A stretch of DNA of 64,000 nucleotides from Geobacter sp. UBA6151 (GCA_002423105.1 DIUT01000046.1:146685-210684); one strand, 5' to 3'; counted from the first letter of the stretch, positions 16,853-25,960 are shown. Translations and numbers: made by a program. The notes: generated by a model not told the origin, from the letters alone.

Positions 16853-17305
16853 ATGGAAGATCAACTGGCTGAACTGGCAGAGAAGGAGTACCTGCGTGCC
16901 TGCAAAGCGCTTGAGTCCGGCAATGGCATGGCTGCGCTGTTACTGCTGGAGGCGGCGCTTCGACATCATGATAATCCGCAGTGGCATTCGATGCTGGGCT
17001 ATTGTGTCGCCAGGGAGCAAGGGCAGGTTGCCCGTGGAATGGAGTTGTGCCGCTCATCGCTGCAGTCGTTTCCCGATAACCCGCAGCATTATTACTACTA
17101 TGCCCGGTTGTTGCTGATGTCTGAGCGGAAGGAAGAGGCGATTGAGATGTTGCGGCAGGGGGTGATCCAGGGAGACAGTGCAGCCATCAGGGGGCTGCTG
17201 CAGGAAATCGGTCCCCGTAAACCCTTGTTGTTTACCCGTCTGCACCGGGACAACCCGTTGAACAAATATCCGGGGATGCTTCTGGCGCGGCTTGGCTTGC
17301 GTTAA
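16853..17305 (+). CDS. TPR-repeat protein of unknown function
   Basis: A 150-residue protein of helical pairs typical of tetratricopeptide repeats (EYLRACKALESGNGMAALLLLEAALRH; ARGMELCRSSLQSFPDNPQHYYYYARLLLMSERKEEAIEML) with a basic C-terminal tail (RPLLFTRLHRDNPLNK-like). It has no signal peptide. I chose the ATG at 16853 with GGAGGG 8 bases upstream, although a TTG directly before it is also possible. Similar proteins occur in Geobacter without assigned function. It converges on nspC. Confidence 0.75.
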   Translation: MEDQLAELAEKEYLRACKALESGNGMAALLLLEAALRHHDNPQWHSMLGYCVAREQGQVARGMELCRSSLQSFPDNPQHYYYYARLLLMSERKEEAIEMLRQGVIQGDSAAIRGLLQEIGPRKPLLFTRLHRDNPLNKYPGMLLARLGLR

Positions 17306-17334
17306 GGTATGGGGTTATGTAACAACTCCATGGT

Positions 17335-18483
17335 TCAGGAAAGGCGTGATCTGAAATCCTGATAACCGAAACTGCGCAGTACGGTAAGTTCACCCGTTTC
17401 CGGTTCCCACGTGCAGAGGTGGGGATGCTGGATGCCGTTGAAGGTGGTGGTCTTGACCATGGTATAGTGGGCCATGTCTTCGAAGGCCAGTCGGGCACCC
17501 GGTTGCAGCGGTTGCTCAAAGGACCAGTCGCCGATCACGTCGCCGGCCAGGCATGACGGCCCTCCCAGGCGGTAGGTGTACGTTTTTTCGCCGGGATCAT
17601 ATCCCCCTGTGATGCCGGGGCGGTAGGGCATTTCCAGGCAGTCCGGCATGTGGCAGGTGGCCGAGACATCCAGGATGGCGATATCCATGCCGTTGTGCAC
17701 CACATCCAGTACCTCGCCCACCAGAATTCCTGTGCCGATGGCGATGGCCTCGCCCGGCTCCAGATAAACCTCCAGCCGGTACTTCTCGCGGAAATAGTTC
17801 ACCAGTTCCACCAAACCGTCGATATCATAGCCCTCACGGGTAATATGATGCCCGCCGCCCAGATTCAGCCATTTCATGCCGGACAGATAGTGCCCGAATT
17901 TCTCTTCGAAGGCCTTTGCAGTCCGCTCCAACGGCTCGAACAGTTGTTCGCAGAGTGTATGGAAATGCAGCCCTTCGACTCCGCTTAAGGGACGCCCTTC
18001 AAATTCCGCAACAGGGATGCCCAGCCGGGAGTTAGGGGCGCAGGGATCGTAGATTTCGGTGTGGCCTTCGGAATGCTCCGGATTCACCCGCAGGCCGATG
18101 GAGACGCCACTCTTTTCCCACAGCGGTCTGAAGCGCTCAAGCTGGTTGAAAGAGTTAAATACCAGATGGTTGGAAATGGAAAGAAGTTCAACAACATCGC
18201 TTTCCTTGAAGGCTGCGGCAAAACTGTGCACTTCCCGGCCAAACTCCTCCCGCCCCAGCCGTGCCTCCCAGGGGGAGCTGGCGCAGACACCATGCAGGGT
18301 TTGGCTGATCAGCGGAAAGGTGCTCCACATGGCAAAGGCCTTGAGCGCCAGCAGGATTTTTGCGCCACTGCGCTGTTGCACCTGATCAAGAATGGCCAGA
18401 TTGTGGCGCAACCTGCCCAGATCCACGACGTAGGCGGGGGAGGGACTCTTCCGAACTATTTTTTCGATATCAATACCGGTCAC
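17335..18483 (-). CDS. nspC: carboxynorspermidine decarboxylase
   Basis: PLP-dependent enzyme of the alanine-racemase fold that decarboxylates carboxynorspermidine or carboxyspermidine, the last step of the aspartate-semialdehyde route to triamines. The 382-residue protein has the PLP lysine Lys48 in LALKAF, the GGGHHIT phosphate loop and the active-site Cys region DVSATCHMPD. It starts with GTG at 18483, overlapping the stop of the DUF559 gene as GTGA. The palindrome-bearing DUF559 gene separates it from its partner synthase, so its original leader has probably been replaced. Confidence 0.92.
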   Translation of the reverse strand: MTGIDIEKIVRKSPSPAYVVDLGRLRHNLAILDQVQQRSGAKILLALKAFAMWSTFPLISQTLHGVCASSPWEARLGREEFGREVHSFAAAFKESDVVELLSISNHLVFNSFNQLERFRPLWEKSGVSIGLRVNPEHSEGHTEIYDPCAPNSRLGIPVAEFEGRPLSGVEGLHFHTLCEQLFEPLERTAKAFEEKFGHYLSGMKWLNLGGGHHITREGYDIDGLVELVNYFREKYRLEVYLEPGEAIAIGTGILVGEVLDVVHNGMDIAILDVSATCHMPDCLEMPYRPGITGGYDPGEKTYTYRLGGPSCLAGDVIGDWSFEQPLQPGARLAFEDMAHYTMVKTTTFNGIQHPHLCTWEPETGELTVLRSFGYQDFRSRLS

Positions 18484-18884
18484 AAAGTTGCCTTTTGGTC
18501 GTCTACTCCCTCTCCCCTCGTGGGAGAGGGCGGGGGAGAGGGGGATTCTTGACAGTGTATCCTGATTAGATCAACAACCCCTTCGACATTCGAAAGTATT
18601 TCATTGTTCCAGAAGCGGAGGACAGTAAACCCCTGCGTGTTAAGCCAAGCAGTACGCTCTTTGTCTTTTTCTGCTTCTTGTACGTGCTGACCACCATCCG
18701 CTTCGACAATCAAGCTTTTCTCGAAACAGACGAAGTCAGCGATGAATCGGCCGATCTGCTCTTGACGTCTGAATTTCAGGCTATTGAGTTGTTTGGCCTT
18801 CAGATGTTTCCACAACAGACGTTCAGCATCGGTGGAGTTTTTACGTAACTCTCTTGCTGTCTGTGTCAGGTTCAGTGGCTTCAT
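18480..18884 (-). CDS. DUF559 (Vsr/REase-like) protein
   Basis: A 134-residue protein of the DUF559 family, which has the PD-(D/E)XK nuclease fold and is related to the Vsr mismatch endonuclease. Visible are ARELRKNSTDAERLLWKHLK at the N-terminus, FRRQEQIGRFIADFVCFEKSLIVEADGGQH (catalytic-like Asp…Glu-x-Asp) and LRFWNNEILSN. The C-terminal tail PSPPPSPTRGEG is encoded by a CTCCC/GGGAG palindrome (18508-18530), and a second such palindrome lies directly upstream of its start. It sits inside the polyamine operon, so it is probably a mobile insertion rather than a polyamine gene. Confidence 0.82.
   Translation of the reverse strand: MKPLNLTQTARELRKNSTDAERLLWKHLKAKQLNSLKFRRQEQIGRFIADFVCFEKSLIVEADGGQHVQEAEKDKERTAWLNTQGFTVLRFWNNEILSNVEGVVDLIRIHCQESPSPPPSPTRGEGVDDQKATL
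18508..18530. repeat. CTCCC-type palindrome, left of the DUF559 gene
   Basis: CCCTCTCCC and GGGAGAGGG form a 9-bp perfect stem with a 5-base loop, followed by more GGGGGAGAG. It lies inside the 3' end of the DUF559 gene. Confidence 0.7.
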
Positions 18885-18898
18885 GCCTCCACCAACCC

Positions 18899-18932
18899 TC
18901 CCCCTAGCCCCCTCCCATGGGAGGGAGGGGGG
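18899..18932. repeat. CTCCC-type palindrome, right of the DUF559 gene
   Basis: CCCTCCCATGGGAGGG is a perfect 16-base palindrome (18910-18925) inside longer C- and G-runs, between the stop of carboxynorspermidine synthase and the DUF559 start. Confidence 0.7.
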
Positions 18933-18938
18933 ACTGAA

Positions 18939-20135
18939 TCAAAGTTCCGGCCATTCGCCGCCATCTACGACGACTGTGGGCAGCCCCATGGGTCCCAACA
19001 CATCCAGAAACAGCTCCGGATCAAACTGTTCCATGTTCCAGACTCCAGCCCCATGCCATTTGCCGGTCAGCATCATGATCGCCCCCACCACTGCCGGTAC
19101 ACCGGTGGTGTAGCTGATGGCCTGGGACTGCACTTCCTTGTAGCAGGCTTCGTGATCGCAGATATTGTAGATGTAGACCTGTTTCTTCCGGCCGTCCTTG
19201 GTGCCCCGGGCGATGACGCCGATGCAGGTCCTGCCCTTGGTCAGCGGTCCCAGTGAACCGGGGTCCGGCAGCAGCGCTTTCAAAAACTGGATCGGCACGA
19301 TCTTCTGGCCGTTGTATTCCACCTCGTCGATGCGGGTCATGCCCACGTTCTGCAGCACTTCCAGATGCTTCAGGTAGTTATCGGAGAAGGTCATCCAGAA
19401 CTGGGCTTTTTTGATGGTGGGGATATGCTTGACGATGGACTCCATCTCCTCGTGGTAGAGACGGTAGCAGTTCATCGGTCCTATCCCTTCCGGGAAATCA
19501 AAGACGCGCTTGGTGGAGAGCGGTGGTGATTCCACGAACTGGCCGTTCTCCCAGTGGCGGCAGGTGGCGGTCACCTCACGGATGTTGATCTCCGGGTTGA
19601 AGTTGGTGGCAAAGGGCTGACCGTGGCTTCCGGCGTTGGCATCGATGATGTCGATCTCCTCCACCACATCAAGATATTTCTTGGCGGCCAGTGCGGTATA
19701 GACGTTGGTGACGCCCGGATCGAAGCCGGAACCAAGCAGGGCCATAATCCCCTTTTCCTTGAAACGATCCTGATAGGCCCACTGCCACGAGTACTCGAAC
19801 TTGGCGGTATCCAGCGGCTCATAGTTGGCGGTGTCCAGATAATCCACGCCGGTCTCCAGGCAGGCATCCATGATATGCAGGTCCTGGTAGGGCAGGGCAA
19901 CGTTGATCACCAGTGCAGGCTGCACCTGTTTGATCAGAGCCACCAGTTCCGGTACGTTGTCGGCATCCACCTGGGCGGTCTTTATGCTGTTATTCAACTG
20001 TGCGGCGATGGCGTCGCACTTGGACTTGGTGCGGGAAGCCAGGGTGATCTCACTGAAGATGTCGCGGCGCTGTGCGCACTTGTGGGTAACGACCTGGCCG
20101 ACGCCGCCTGCACCTATAATAAGAACGTTGCTCAT
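18939..20135 (-). CDS. carboxynorspermidine synthase (saccharopine dehydrogenase family)
   Basis: NADPH-dependent enzyme that condenses aspartate semialdehyde with putrescine (or diaminopropane) to carboxyspermidine (or carboxynorspermidine). The 398-residue protein has the Rossmann start NVLIIGAGGVGQVVTHKC and the family segments NVALPYQDLHIMDACLETG and GSGFDPGVTNVYTALAAKK. Pairing with nspC and speA in one leftward set distinguishes it from lysine-pathway saccharopine dehydrogenases. Start ATG follows a GGAAGG-like site. Confidence 0.9.
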   Translation of the reverse strand: MSNVLIIGAGGVGQVVTHKCAQRRDIFSEITLASRTKSKCDAIAAQLNNSIKTAQVDADNVPELVALIKQVQPALVINVALPYQDLHIMDACLETGVDYLDTANYEPLDTAKFEYSWQWAYQDRFKEKGIMALLGSGFDPGVTNVYTALAAKKYLDVVEEIDIIDANAGSHGQPFATNFNPEINIREVTATCRHWENGQFVESPPLSTKRVFDFPEGIGPMNCYRLYHEEMESIVKHIPTIKKAQFWMTFSDNYLKHLEVLQNVGMTRIDEVEYNGQKIVPIQFLKALLPDPGSLGPLTKGRTCIGVIARGTKDGRKKQVYIYNICDHEACYKEVQSQAISYTTGVPAVVGAIMMLTGKWHGAGVWNMEQFDPELFLDVLGPMGLPTVVVDGGEWPEL

Positions 20136-20192
20136 AGTATTTGTTCCTTCCTGGTATTATGGGAATGATTCAAAGAGACTGCTATAGATACT

Positions 20193-20223
20193 ACGGGCAT
20201 TCGCCGGTCAGCGCAATGCCCGT
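20193..20223 (-). terminator. strong hairpin after speA
   Basis: ACGGGCATTCGC and GCGCAATGCCCGT form a long stem with one mismatch, 26 bases after the speA stop. There is no clear T run, so it could be a processing site instead. Confidence 0.4.
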
Positions 20224-20248
20224 AACACAACTCTTGCGCAATTGTTAC

Positions 20249-22156
20249 CTATTCTCCCAAATAGGTATACCCCAGCAGCGTCCGGTCCAGCAGTTCGATG
20301 AAGTGGCTGCTTTCCTCAATGGAGACTTTCTTGTGGGCCACGTTCTTCTCCAGATGTTCGCGCACCCGTTTCAGAATCTCCGGCCCCTTGTACTGGACGT
20401 ACTTGAGGGTTTCCCAGGTGGCGTCACCGTTGATGACCGTGTCGATCATGTAGCCGGTTTTCTTGTTGAAGGTGATATGCACGGCATTGGTGTCGCCGAA
20501 CAGGTTATGCAGGTCCCCCAGAATCTCCTGGTAAGCGCCGATCAGGAAGAAGCCGATGTAATAGTCCTCTTCCTTGCGGATTTTGTGCAGCGGCAGAAAT
20601 TTAGCCCTGCCGTTCTCTCCAACAAAGCTGGTTATTTCGCCGTCTGAATCGCAGGTGATGTCGGCGATTGAGGCCATGACATCCGGTTTCTGATGCAGGC
20701 GTTGTAACGGCACAATGGGAAAGAGCTGGTCAATTGCCCAGGAGTCCGGAACGGACTGGAACAGTGAAAAGTTGGCAAAGTAGGTCTGCCGCAGGGCAAG
20801 CTGAAAGTTTTGCAGCTCTTCCGGGATCGGCTTGATCTTCTCCACAATGGTGTTGATCTTCCTGATGATCTTTGAGTAAAGCCACTCGGCGATGGCGCGG
20901 TCCTGCAAGGTGAGGTAGCCCAGATTGAACAGGCTGACCGCCTCGTTGATCAGTTGCAGGGTGTCGTGGTAATCCTCGCGCAACGAGTAGCGGTCTATAC
21001 TTTTGTAGATGTCCAGCAGTTTTTTGACTGTGGGGGCCGGTTTTTCCATCTGTTCCAGCATGGCCTCAAAATCCGGCATCAGGTTCTGGGTGTTGGTATT
21101 GAGGATATTGGTGACCAGCACTGAATAATGAGCGGCAATGGCCCGCCCGGATTCGGAGATGATGTTGGGACACTCAACACCGGCTTCGTCGCAGATGTTC
21201 TTTATCTGGTAGATGACGTCGTTGGCGTACTCTTCCATGGTGTAATTGACGCTGGAGAAGTAACTGGATTTGGAGCCGTCGTAATCAACTCCCAGGCCGC
21301 CCCCGATATCCAGATAGCGGACGTTCACCCCCAGCTTGCGCATTTCGCTGTAGATTCTTGCTGCTTCAATCAGGGCGGTCTTGATCTTGTCGATCTTGGT
21401 GACCTGGCTGCCTATGTGGGAGTGCAGCAGAGTGACGCACTCCAGCATCTCTGCATCTTCTAGCATGCGGATGGCGGCCATGATTTCGGACATGCGCAAG
21501 CCGAATTTGGCATCCTCTCCGCCGGAGGTGGCCCATTTGCCGGTGCCCTTGGAGGAGAGTTTGACCCGTATGCCCAGGCGTGGACTGATGCCGGTCTTTT
21601 TTGAAAGCTCGATGATTTTTTCCAGCTCGAACAGCTTCTCCACCACAATGGTTATGTCATAGCCGATTTTATTGGCGTAGAGAACGGTCTCGATGTATTC
21701 GCTGTCCTTGTATCCGTTGCAGATGATCGGCAGTTCATTACCGGTGGAGATGGAGATGGCGGCCACCAACTCAGGCTTGGAGCCGACCTCAAGGCCGATG
21801 TTGTGTCGTTTGCCGTAACCGGCGATGGCTTCCACCACCTGACGCTGCTGGTTGACCTTGATCGGATAGAAGGTCTGGTATTTGGCCGGGTAGTCGTTTT
21901 CGGCAATGGCATTTCTGAAGACCCGGTTGATGGAAGCGATCCGCCCCTGTAGCACATCCATGAAACGCAACAGGATCGGGGGTTTGATCTTGCGTTTGAT
22001 CAGGTCGTCCATCAGGGCGCGCAGGTCGATGGCGTTTTTGGAGTTGGATGAAGGATGAACGCAGAAGTTTCCTTTTTTGTTGATGGAAAAAAGATCAGCG
22101 CCCCAGTTGTCGATGTTGTAGATCTTGGTGGAATCGTTAATGGACCAGCGTTCCAT
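20249..22156 (-). CDS. speA: biosynthetic arginine decarboxylase
   Basis: PLP enzyme of the alanine-racemase fold that turns arginine into agmatine, the entry to putrescine. The 635-residue length matches E. coli SpeA. The PLP lysine is Lys100 in TFYPIKVNQQ; the GGGLGVDYDGS loop and the active-site PNIISESGRAIAAHYS motif are present. It probably supplies putrescine to the carboxyspermidine pathway downstream, but no agmatinase or agmatine deiminase gene lies in this window. Confidence 0.95.
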   Translation of the reverse strand: MERWSINDSTKIYNIDNWGADLFSINKKGNFCVHPSSNSKNAIDLRALMDDLIKRKIKPPILLRFMDVLQGRIASINRVFRNAIAENDYPAKYQTFYPIKVNQQRQVVEAIAGYGKRHNIGLEVGSKPELVAAISISTGNELPIICNGYKDSEYIETVLYANKIGYDITIVVEKLFELEKIIELSKKTGISPRLGIRVKLSSKGTGKWATSGGEDAKFGLRMSEIMAAIRMLEDAEMLECVTLLHSHIGSQVTKIDKIKTALIEAARIYSEMRKLGVNVRYLDIGGGLGVDYDGSKSSYFSSVNYTMEEYANDVIYQIKNICDEAGVECPNIISESGRAIAAHYSVLVTNILNTNTQNLMPDFEAMLEQMEKPAPTVKKLLDIYKSIDRYSLREDYHDTLQLINEAVSLFNLGYLTLQDRAIAEWLYSKIIRKINTIVEKIKPIPEELQNFQLALRQTYFANFSLFQSVPDSWAIDQLFPIVPLQRLHQKPDVMASIADITCDSDGEITSFVGENGRAKFLPLHKIRKEEDYYIGFFLIGAYQEILGDLHNLFGDTNAVHITFNKKTGYMIDTVINGDATWETLKYVQYKGPEILKRVREHLEKNVAHKKVSIEESSHFIELLDRTLLGYTYLGE

Positions 22157-22185
22157 GGTCGGGTCTCCAGCCTTGGGTAAAGTGA

Positions 22186-22205
22186 TGCAGGCATTTTGGC
22201 CTGCA
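22186..22205 (-). terminator. hairpin after ppx
   Basis: TGCAGGC and GCCTGCA make a 7-bp stem with a 6-base loop 18 bases after the ppx stop. It lacks a T run. Confidence 0.35.
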
Positions 22206-22222
22206 ATGCTGCACTTCTAAGT

Positions 22223-23761
22223 TTATTCCTGGGGCGTCAGAAAGACGGTTTTCAGGCCAAACACCTCTTCAAACAGGTCTTTCTTGGCTGCTCCGCCAAA
22301 CAGTTCAACCGAGATGTCTTCGGCTCCGTAAAGGGTCATCAGCAGGCTGTTATCCTTGAACTGGCAGGAAAGCTCTTCAACCATGCCTGCCCGTCTGCGG
22401 TCCAGGCCGTCGGCCAAGCGCAGGATACCGCCAAGCCGTGCCACAACCAGCTTGTCCCGTTCCGAAAGTCGCTGATACTCTTCATGCTTCTTCTTCGGCA
22501 GCGCCTTGCGGTGGTAACGCGCCGCCTGGGCCATCAACTCCCGTTCACGGGGGGTGAACCCGTACAGGTCGGCATGGCGGATCAGGTGGCAGGAATGCTT
22601 GTGGTGGCTGTGGTAGCTGATGTAGTAGCCGATATCATGCAGCAGTGCCGCTCCCTCAAGTATGGCTCGTTCCCGTTTGCCCATGCCGAACGGCTTGGCC
22701 ACGGCATCGAAGAGCGCCAGCGCGAGCATGGCCACATGCCGGGCATGGCTTTCATCCATCTGGCAGGATCGGCCGAATGCAACCAAAGATTCACGCCAGG
22801 AACGGGGTGATGACGGTTCAGGCATCAGGCCGTGGCGGCGCATCCCCTGCACGATCATCCCTTCCCGGACGCCACGCTCGTTGACCAGCAGCACGTTGGC
22901 GTCAAAGAACTCCATCAGGGCGTCCACCACAGCGACACCGGCCACGATAATATCGGCCCGGTCCGGGTTGAAGCCCGCTATCTGCCCCCGACCGGCCAGA
23001 TCGGTGCGCAGCAGCATGGCCAGCAGATGGACAATTTCGGAACGGAGCAGTCGCAGGCCATGGCTGCCGGTGTAGCTGCGCTGCTGCATTGCCGTCACCA
23101 TACCGGCAATGGCATTGACCGTGCCGCCGGAGCCGATCAGGGTTTGCAGCCGTACCTTCTCACCGTTGAAACATGTTTTCAGGGCTTCTGCCACATAGCG
23201 CCGGAATTTTTTGTAATCCTGCTCCTTGATCGGGTCGGCGGCAAGAAAGCGCTCGGTCATCACCACGGCACCCAGATCCAGCGAATAGTAGGCTTCCACA
23301 TGACTGCCCTGGACCGTTGCCAGTTCCAGGCTGCCGCCGCCGATATCAAACACGGCGAAGCGCTTGTCACCCAGGTCAAAATTACGCAGGGCAGACTGGG
23401 CGGCCAGGGCCGCCTCCTCTTCGCCGGAGATAACCCTGATCTCTACACCAAGGATCTCCTGCCACTCATGAACCAGGGCCGTCCCATTGGAGGCGCTGCG
23501 CACCGCGCTGGTGGCCACCACTTCCAGAGCCGCCACCTTGAGGCCATCCACCAACTTGCGCATGCGCAGCAGGGTCTGGCGGGCGCGCTCGGCGGCCATC
23601 GGTGTAATGGCGCCGCTGGCAGACAGTCCTTCGCCGAGGCGCACCGCCCCCTTTTCATCATCAAGGATGCGAAACTGCCCCTCTTCCGTTGCTTCCACGA
23701 CAATACAGCGAATGGAGTTGGTGCCGATATCGATGGCGGCGATCCGTTTGCTTTTGCTCAT
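22223..23761 (-). CDS. ppx: exopolyphosphatase / pppGpp phosphohydrolase with HD domain
   Basis: Ppx/GppA family enzyme that shortens polyphosphate or converts pppGpp to ppGpp. The 512-residue protein has the ASKHA motifs AAIDIGTNSIRC at the N-terminus, VISGEEEAALAA and FDIGGGSLELA, and a C-terminal HD domain (LLHDIGYYISYHSHHKHS). Length agrees with the long E. coli-like form. It follows the pnp terminator, so probably has its own promoter. Confidence 0.92.
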   Translation of the reverse strand: MSKSKRIAAIDIGTNSIRCIVVEATEEGQFRILDDEKGAVRLGEGLSASGAITPMAAERARQTLLRMRKLVDGLKVAALEVVATSAVRSASNGTALVHEWQEILGVEIRVISGEEEAALAAQSALRNFDLGDKRFAVFDIGGGSLELATVQGSHVEAYYSLDLGAVVMTERFLAADPIKEQDYKKFRRYVAEALKTCFNGEKVRLQTLIGSGGTVNAIAGMVTAMQQRSYTGSHGLRLLRSEIVHLLAMLLRTDLAGRGQIAGFNPDRADIIVAGVAVVDALMEFFDANVLLVNERGVREGMIVQGMRRHGLMPEPSSPRSWRESLVAFGRSCQMDESHARHVAMLALALFDAVAKPFGMGKRERAILEGAALLHDIGYYISYHSHHKHSCHLIRHADLYGFTPRERELMAQAARYHRKALPKKKHEEYQRLSERDKLVVARLGGILRLADGLDRRRAGMVEELSCQFKDNSLLMTLYGAEDISVELFGGAAKKDLFEEVFGLKTVFLTPQE

Positions 23762-23792
23762 GGTTACTAACCTCTCGGTAAAACGACAGAAA

Positions 23793-23826
23793 AAAGGGCA
23801 GGAACCGCTTGGCAGTCCTGCCCTTT
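23793..23826 (-). terminator. intrinsic terminator after pnp
   Basis: AAAGGGCAGGA and TCCTGCCCTTT form an 11-bp stem with a 12-base loop; a run of T follows on the minus strand. It separates pnp from ppx. Confidence 0.85.
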
Positions 23827-23848
23827 ACCAAGCAAGCTTACGTAGCGG

Positions 23849-25960
23849 TTAGTCCTTTTCTTCCAGACTCTGGCCCAGGGCTGCCTTGCGCGACAGCTTG
23901 ATCTTGCCCTGTTTGTCAACGCCGATGCACTTGACCAGTACTTTATCACCTTCGTTCAGAATATCGGTTACATTCTTGACACGATTTTCATCCAGTTCAG
24001 AAATATGAACCAGACCGTCAGTGCCGGGCAGCACTTCCACAAACGCGCCGAATTCCATGATCTTCTTGACCGTGCCCATGTAGAGCTTGCCTTCTTCAAC
24101 TTCGTCGGTAAAGCCGCGGATCATCTGAATGGCGGCATCGCAGGCAGCTTTGTCGTTGCTGGCGATGTTGATCTTGCCACTGTTGTCGGAGTCGATGTCA
24201 ATCATGACGCCGGTGGCTTCGGTAATGCTGCGAATGGTCTTACCGCCGGAACCGATGACGTCGCGGATACGGTCAGGCTTGATCCAGATGGTGACGATGC
24301 GCGGAGCAAAATCGGACATTTCTTCACGGGGAGCAGTTAGGCATTCAGCCATCTTGCCCAGGATGAACAGGCGGCCGTCCTTTGCCTGCTTGAGTGCCTG
24401 CTGCATGATTTCCTTGCTGACTCCGCCGATCTTGATGTCCATCTGCAGGGCAGTCACGCCAGTGGCGGAACCGGCCACCTTGAAGTCCATATCACCCAGA
24501 TGATCTTCGTCGCCCAGGATGTCGGTCAGGATGGCAACCTTGTCCCCTTCCTTGATCAGGCCCATGGCGATACCGGCCACCGGCGCCTTGATCGGCACCC
24601 CGGCATCCATCAGCGACAGGCAGCCGCCGCAGACCGTGGCCATGGAGGAGGAACCGTTGCTCTCCAGTGTTTCGGCAACAATACGGATGGTGTAGGGAAA
24701 CGCCTCATGATCCGGCAGAATAGCGGAAATTGCCCGCTCGGCCAGCATGCCGTGACCGATCTCGCGACGGCCCGGTCCCAGACGGAAGGAGGTCTCGCCA
24801 ACAGAGAATGGCGGGAAGTTGTAGTGCAGCATGAATTTTTTACGGTACTCGCCGTAGAGAGAATCCATGCGCTGTTCATCGTGGGATGTGCCCAGGGTGG
24901 CAGCAGCCAGCACCTGTGTTTCGCCACGGGTAAACAGGGTGGAGCCATGGGCGCGGGGCAACAGACCGGCTTCTATGGCAATGGGGCGGATGGTGGTGGT
25001 GTCGCGGCCATCGATACGAATACCGGTTTCCAAAACATCGGCCCGCATGCAGTTGTACTCGAGATCACCAAGGAAACCTTTGATCTCTTTATCACGGCCT
25101 TCATAGTCTTCGGCCAGTTCAGCCAGTACATCAGCCTTGATCTGGGCCATGGTTGCGTAACGCTCCTGCTTGGTCTTGATCTTGAATGCCTGGGCGATAC
25201 GCTCGGAAGCAACTGTAGCCACCTTTGCCTTCAGTTCTTCGTCAACCGCCGGAGGCTGCACTTCACGCTTGGCAAACCCTGCCTTTGCAGCCAGCTCCAC
25301 CTGAGCGGCCAGTATCCCCTGCACCGCATCCTTGGCAAAAAATATCGCCTCCAGCATATCCTCTTCGGATACGAAATCAGCCTCACCTTCAACCATGAAG
25401 ATGGCATCCTTACCGGCAGCGACCACGATTTCCATGTCGCTGTTTTTCAGTTCTTCCGCACTGGGGTTAGCGATCAGCTTGCCGTCAACGCGACCCACCT
25501 TGATACCTGCTATGGGACCTTCAAAAGGGATATCGGAGATCATCAGGGCGGCGGAAGCGCCGATCATGGAAAGAATTGCCGGATCGTGATCCTCTTCGGC
25601 AGAGATGACCGTGGCCATGATCTGGGTGTCACATAGATAACCCTCCGGAAATAGCGGACGGATCGGCCGGTCGATCAGTCGGCAGATCAGGGTCTCGTCC
25701 TCGGTGGGACGGCCTTCACGCCTGAAAAAGCTGCCGGGAATTCTACCGCTGGCGTAGGTTTTCTCGGTATAGTTGACGGTAAGAGGAAAGAAATCCTGCC
25801 CCGGTTTGGCGTCCTTTGCACCTACGACGGTTACCAGGACCATGGTGTCGCCGGATTGCACAACAACTGCGCCGCTGGCCTGCTTTGCCATCTTGCCGGT
25901 GGATAACCGCACGTTCATGTTTCCTACAACTGCCTCAACACACTGTTCATTGAATGTCAT
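23849..25960 (-). CDS. pnp: polyribonucleotide nucleotidyltransferase
   Basis: Phosphorolytic 3'-5' exoribonuclease, trimeric and part of the degradosome. The 703-residue protein has two RNase PH domains (TRGETQVLAAATLGT in the second), the linking helical domain, a KH domain (DRIRDVIGSGGKTIRSI) and a C-terminal S1 domain (GKLYMGTVKKIMEFGAFVEV), ending in a charged tail. I chose the ATG at 25960, preceded by GAGGAG; the open frame extends to 26008. Confidence 0.97.
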   Translation of the reverse strand: MTFNEQCVEAVVGNMNVRLSTGKMAKQASGAVVVQSGDTMVLVTVVGAKDAKPGQDFFPLTVNYTEKTYASGRIPGSFFRREGRPTEDETLICRLIDRPIRPLFPEGYLCDTQIMATVISAEEDHDPAILSMIGASAALMISDIPFEGPIAGIKVGRVDGKLIANPSAEELKNSDMEIVVAAGKDAIFMVEGEADFVSEEDMLEAIFFAKDAVQGILAAQVELAAKAGFAKREVQPPAVDEELKAKVATVASERIAQAFKIKTKQERYATMAQIKADVLAELAEDYEGRDKEIKGFLGDLEYNCMRADVLETGIRIDGRDTTTIRPIAIEAGLLPRAHGSTLFTRGETQVLAAATLGTSHDEQRMDSLYGEYRKKFMLHYNFPPFSVGETSFRLGPGRREIGHGMLAERAISAILPDHEAFPYTIRIVAETLESNGSSSMATVCGGCLSLMDAGVPIKAPVAGIAMGLIKEGDKVAILTDILGDEDHLGDMDFKVAGSATGVTALQMDIKIGGVSKEIMQQALKQAKDGRLFILGKMAECLTAPREEMSDFAPRIVTIWIKPDRIRDVIGSGGKTIRSITEATGVMIDIDSDNSGKINIASNDKAACDAAIQMIRGFTDEVEEGKLYMGTVKKIMEFGAFVEVLPGTDGLVHISELDENRVKNVTDILNEGDKVLVKCIGVDKQGKIKLSRKAALGQSLEEKD

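Noticed and set aside
24500..25636. Long open frame on the plus strand opposite pnp
   Set aside because: Antisense to conserved pnp codons; no ribosome binding site and no recognisable domain.
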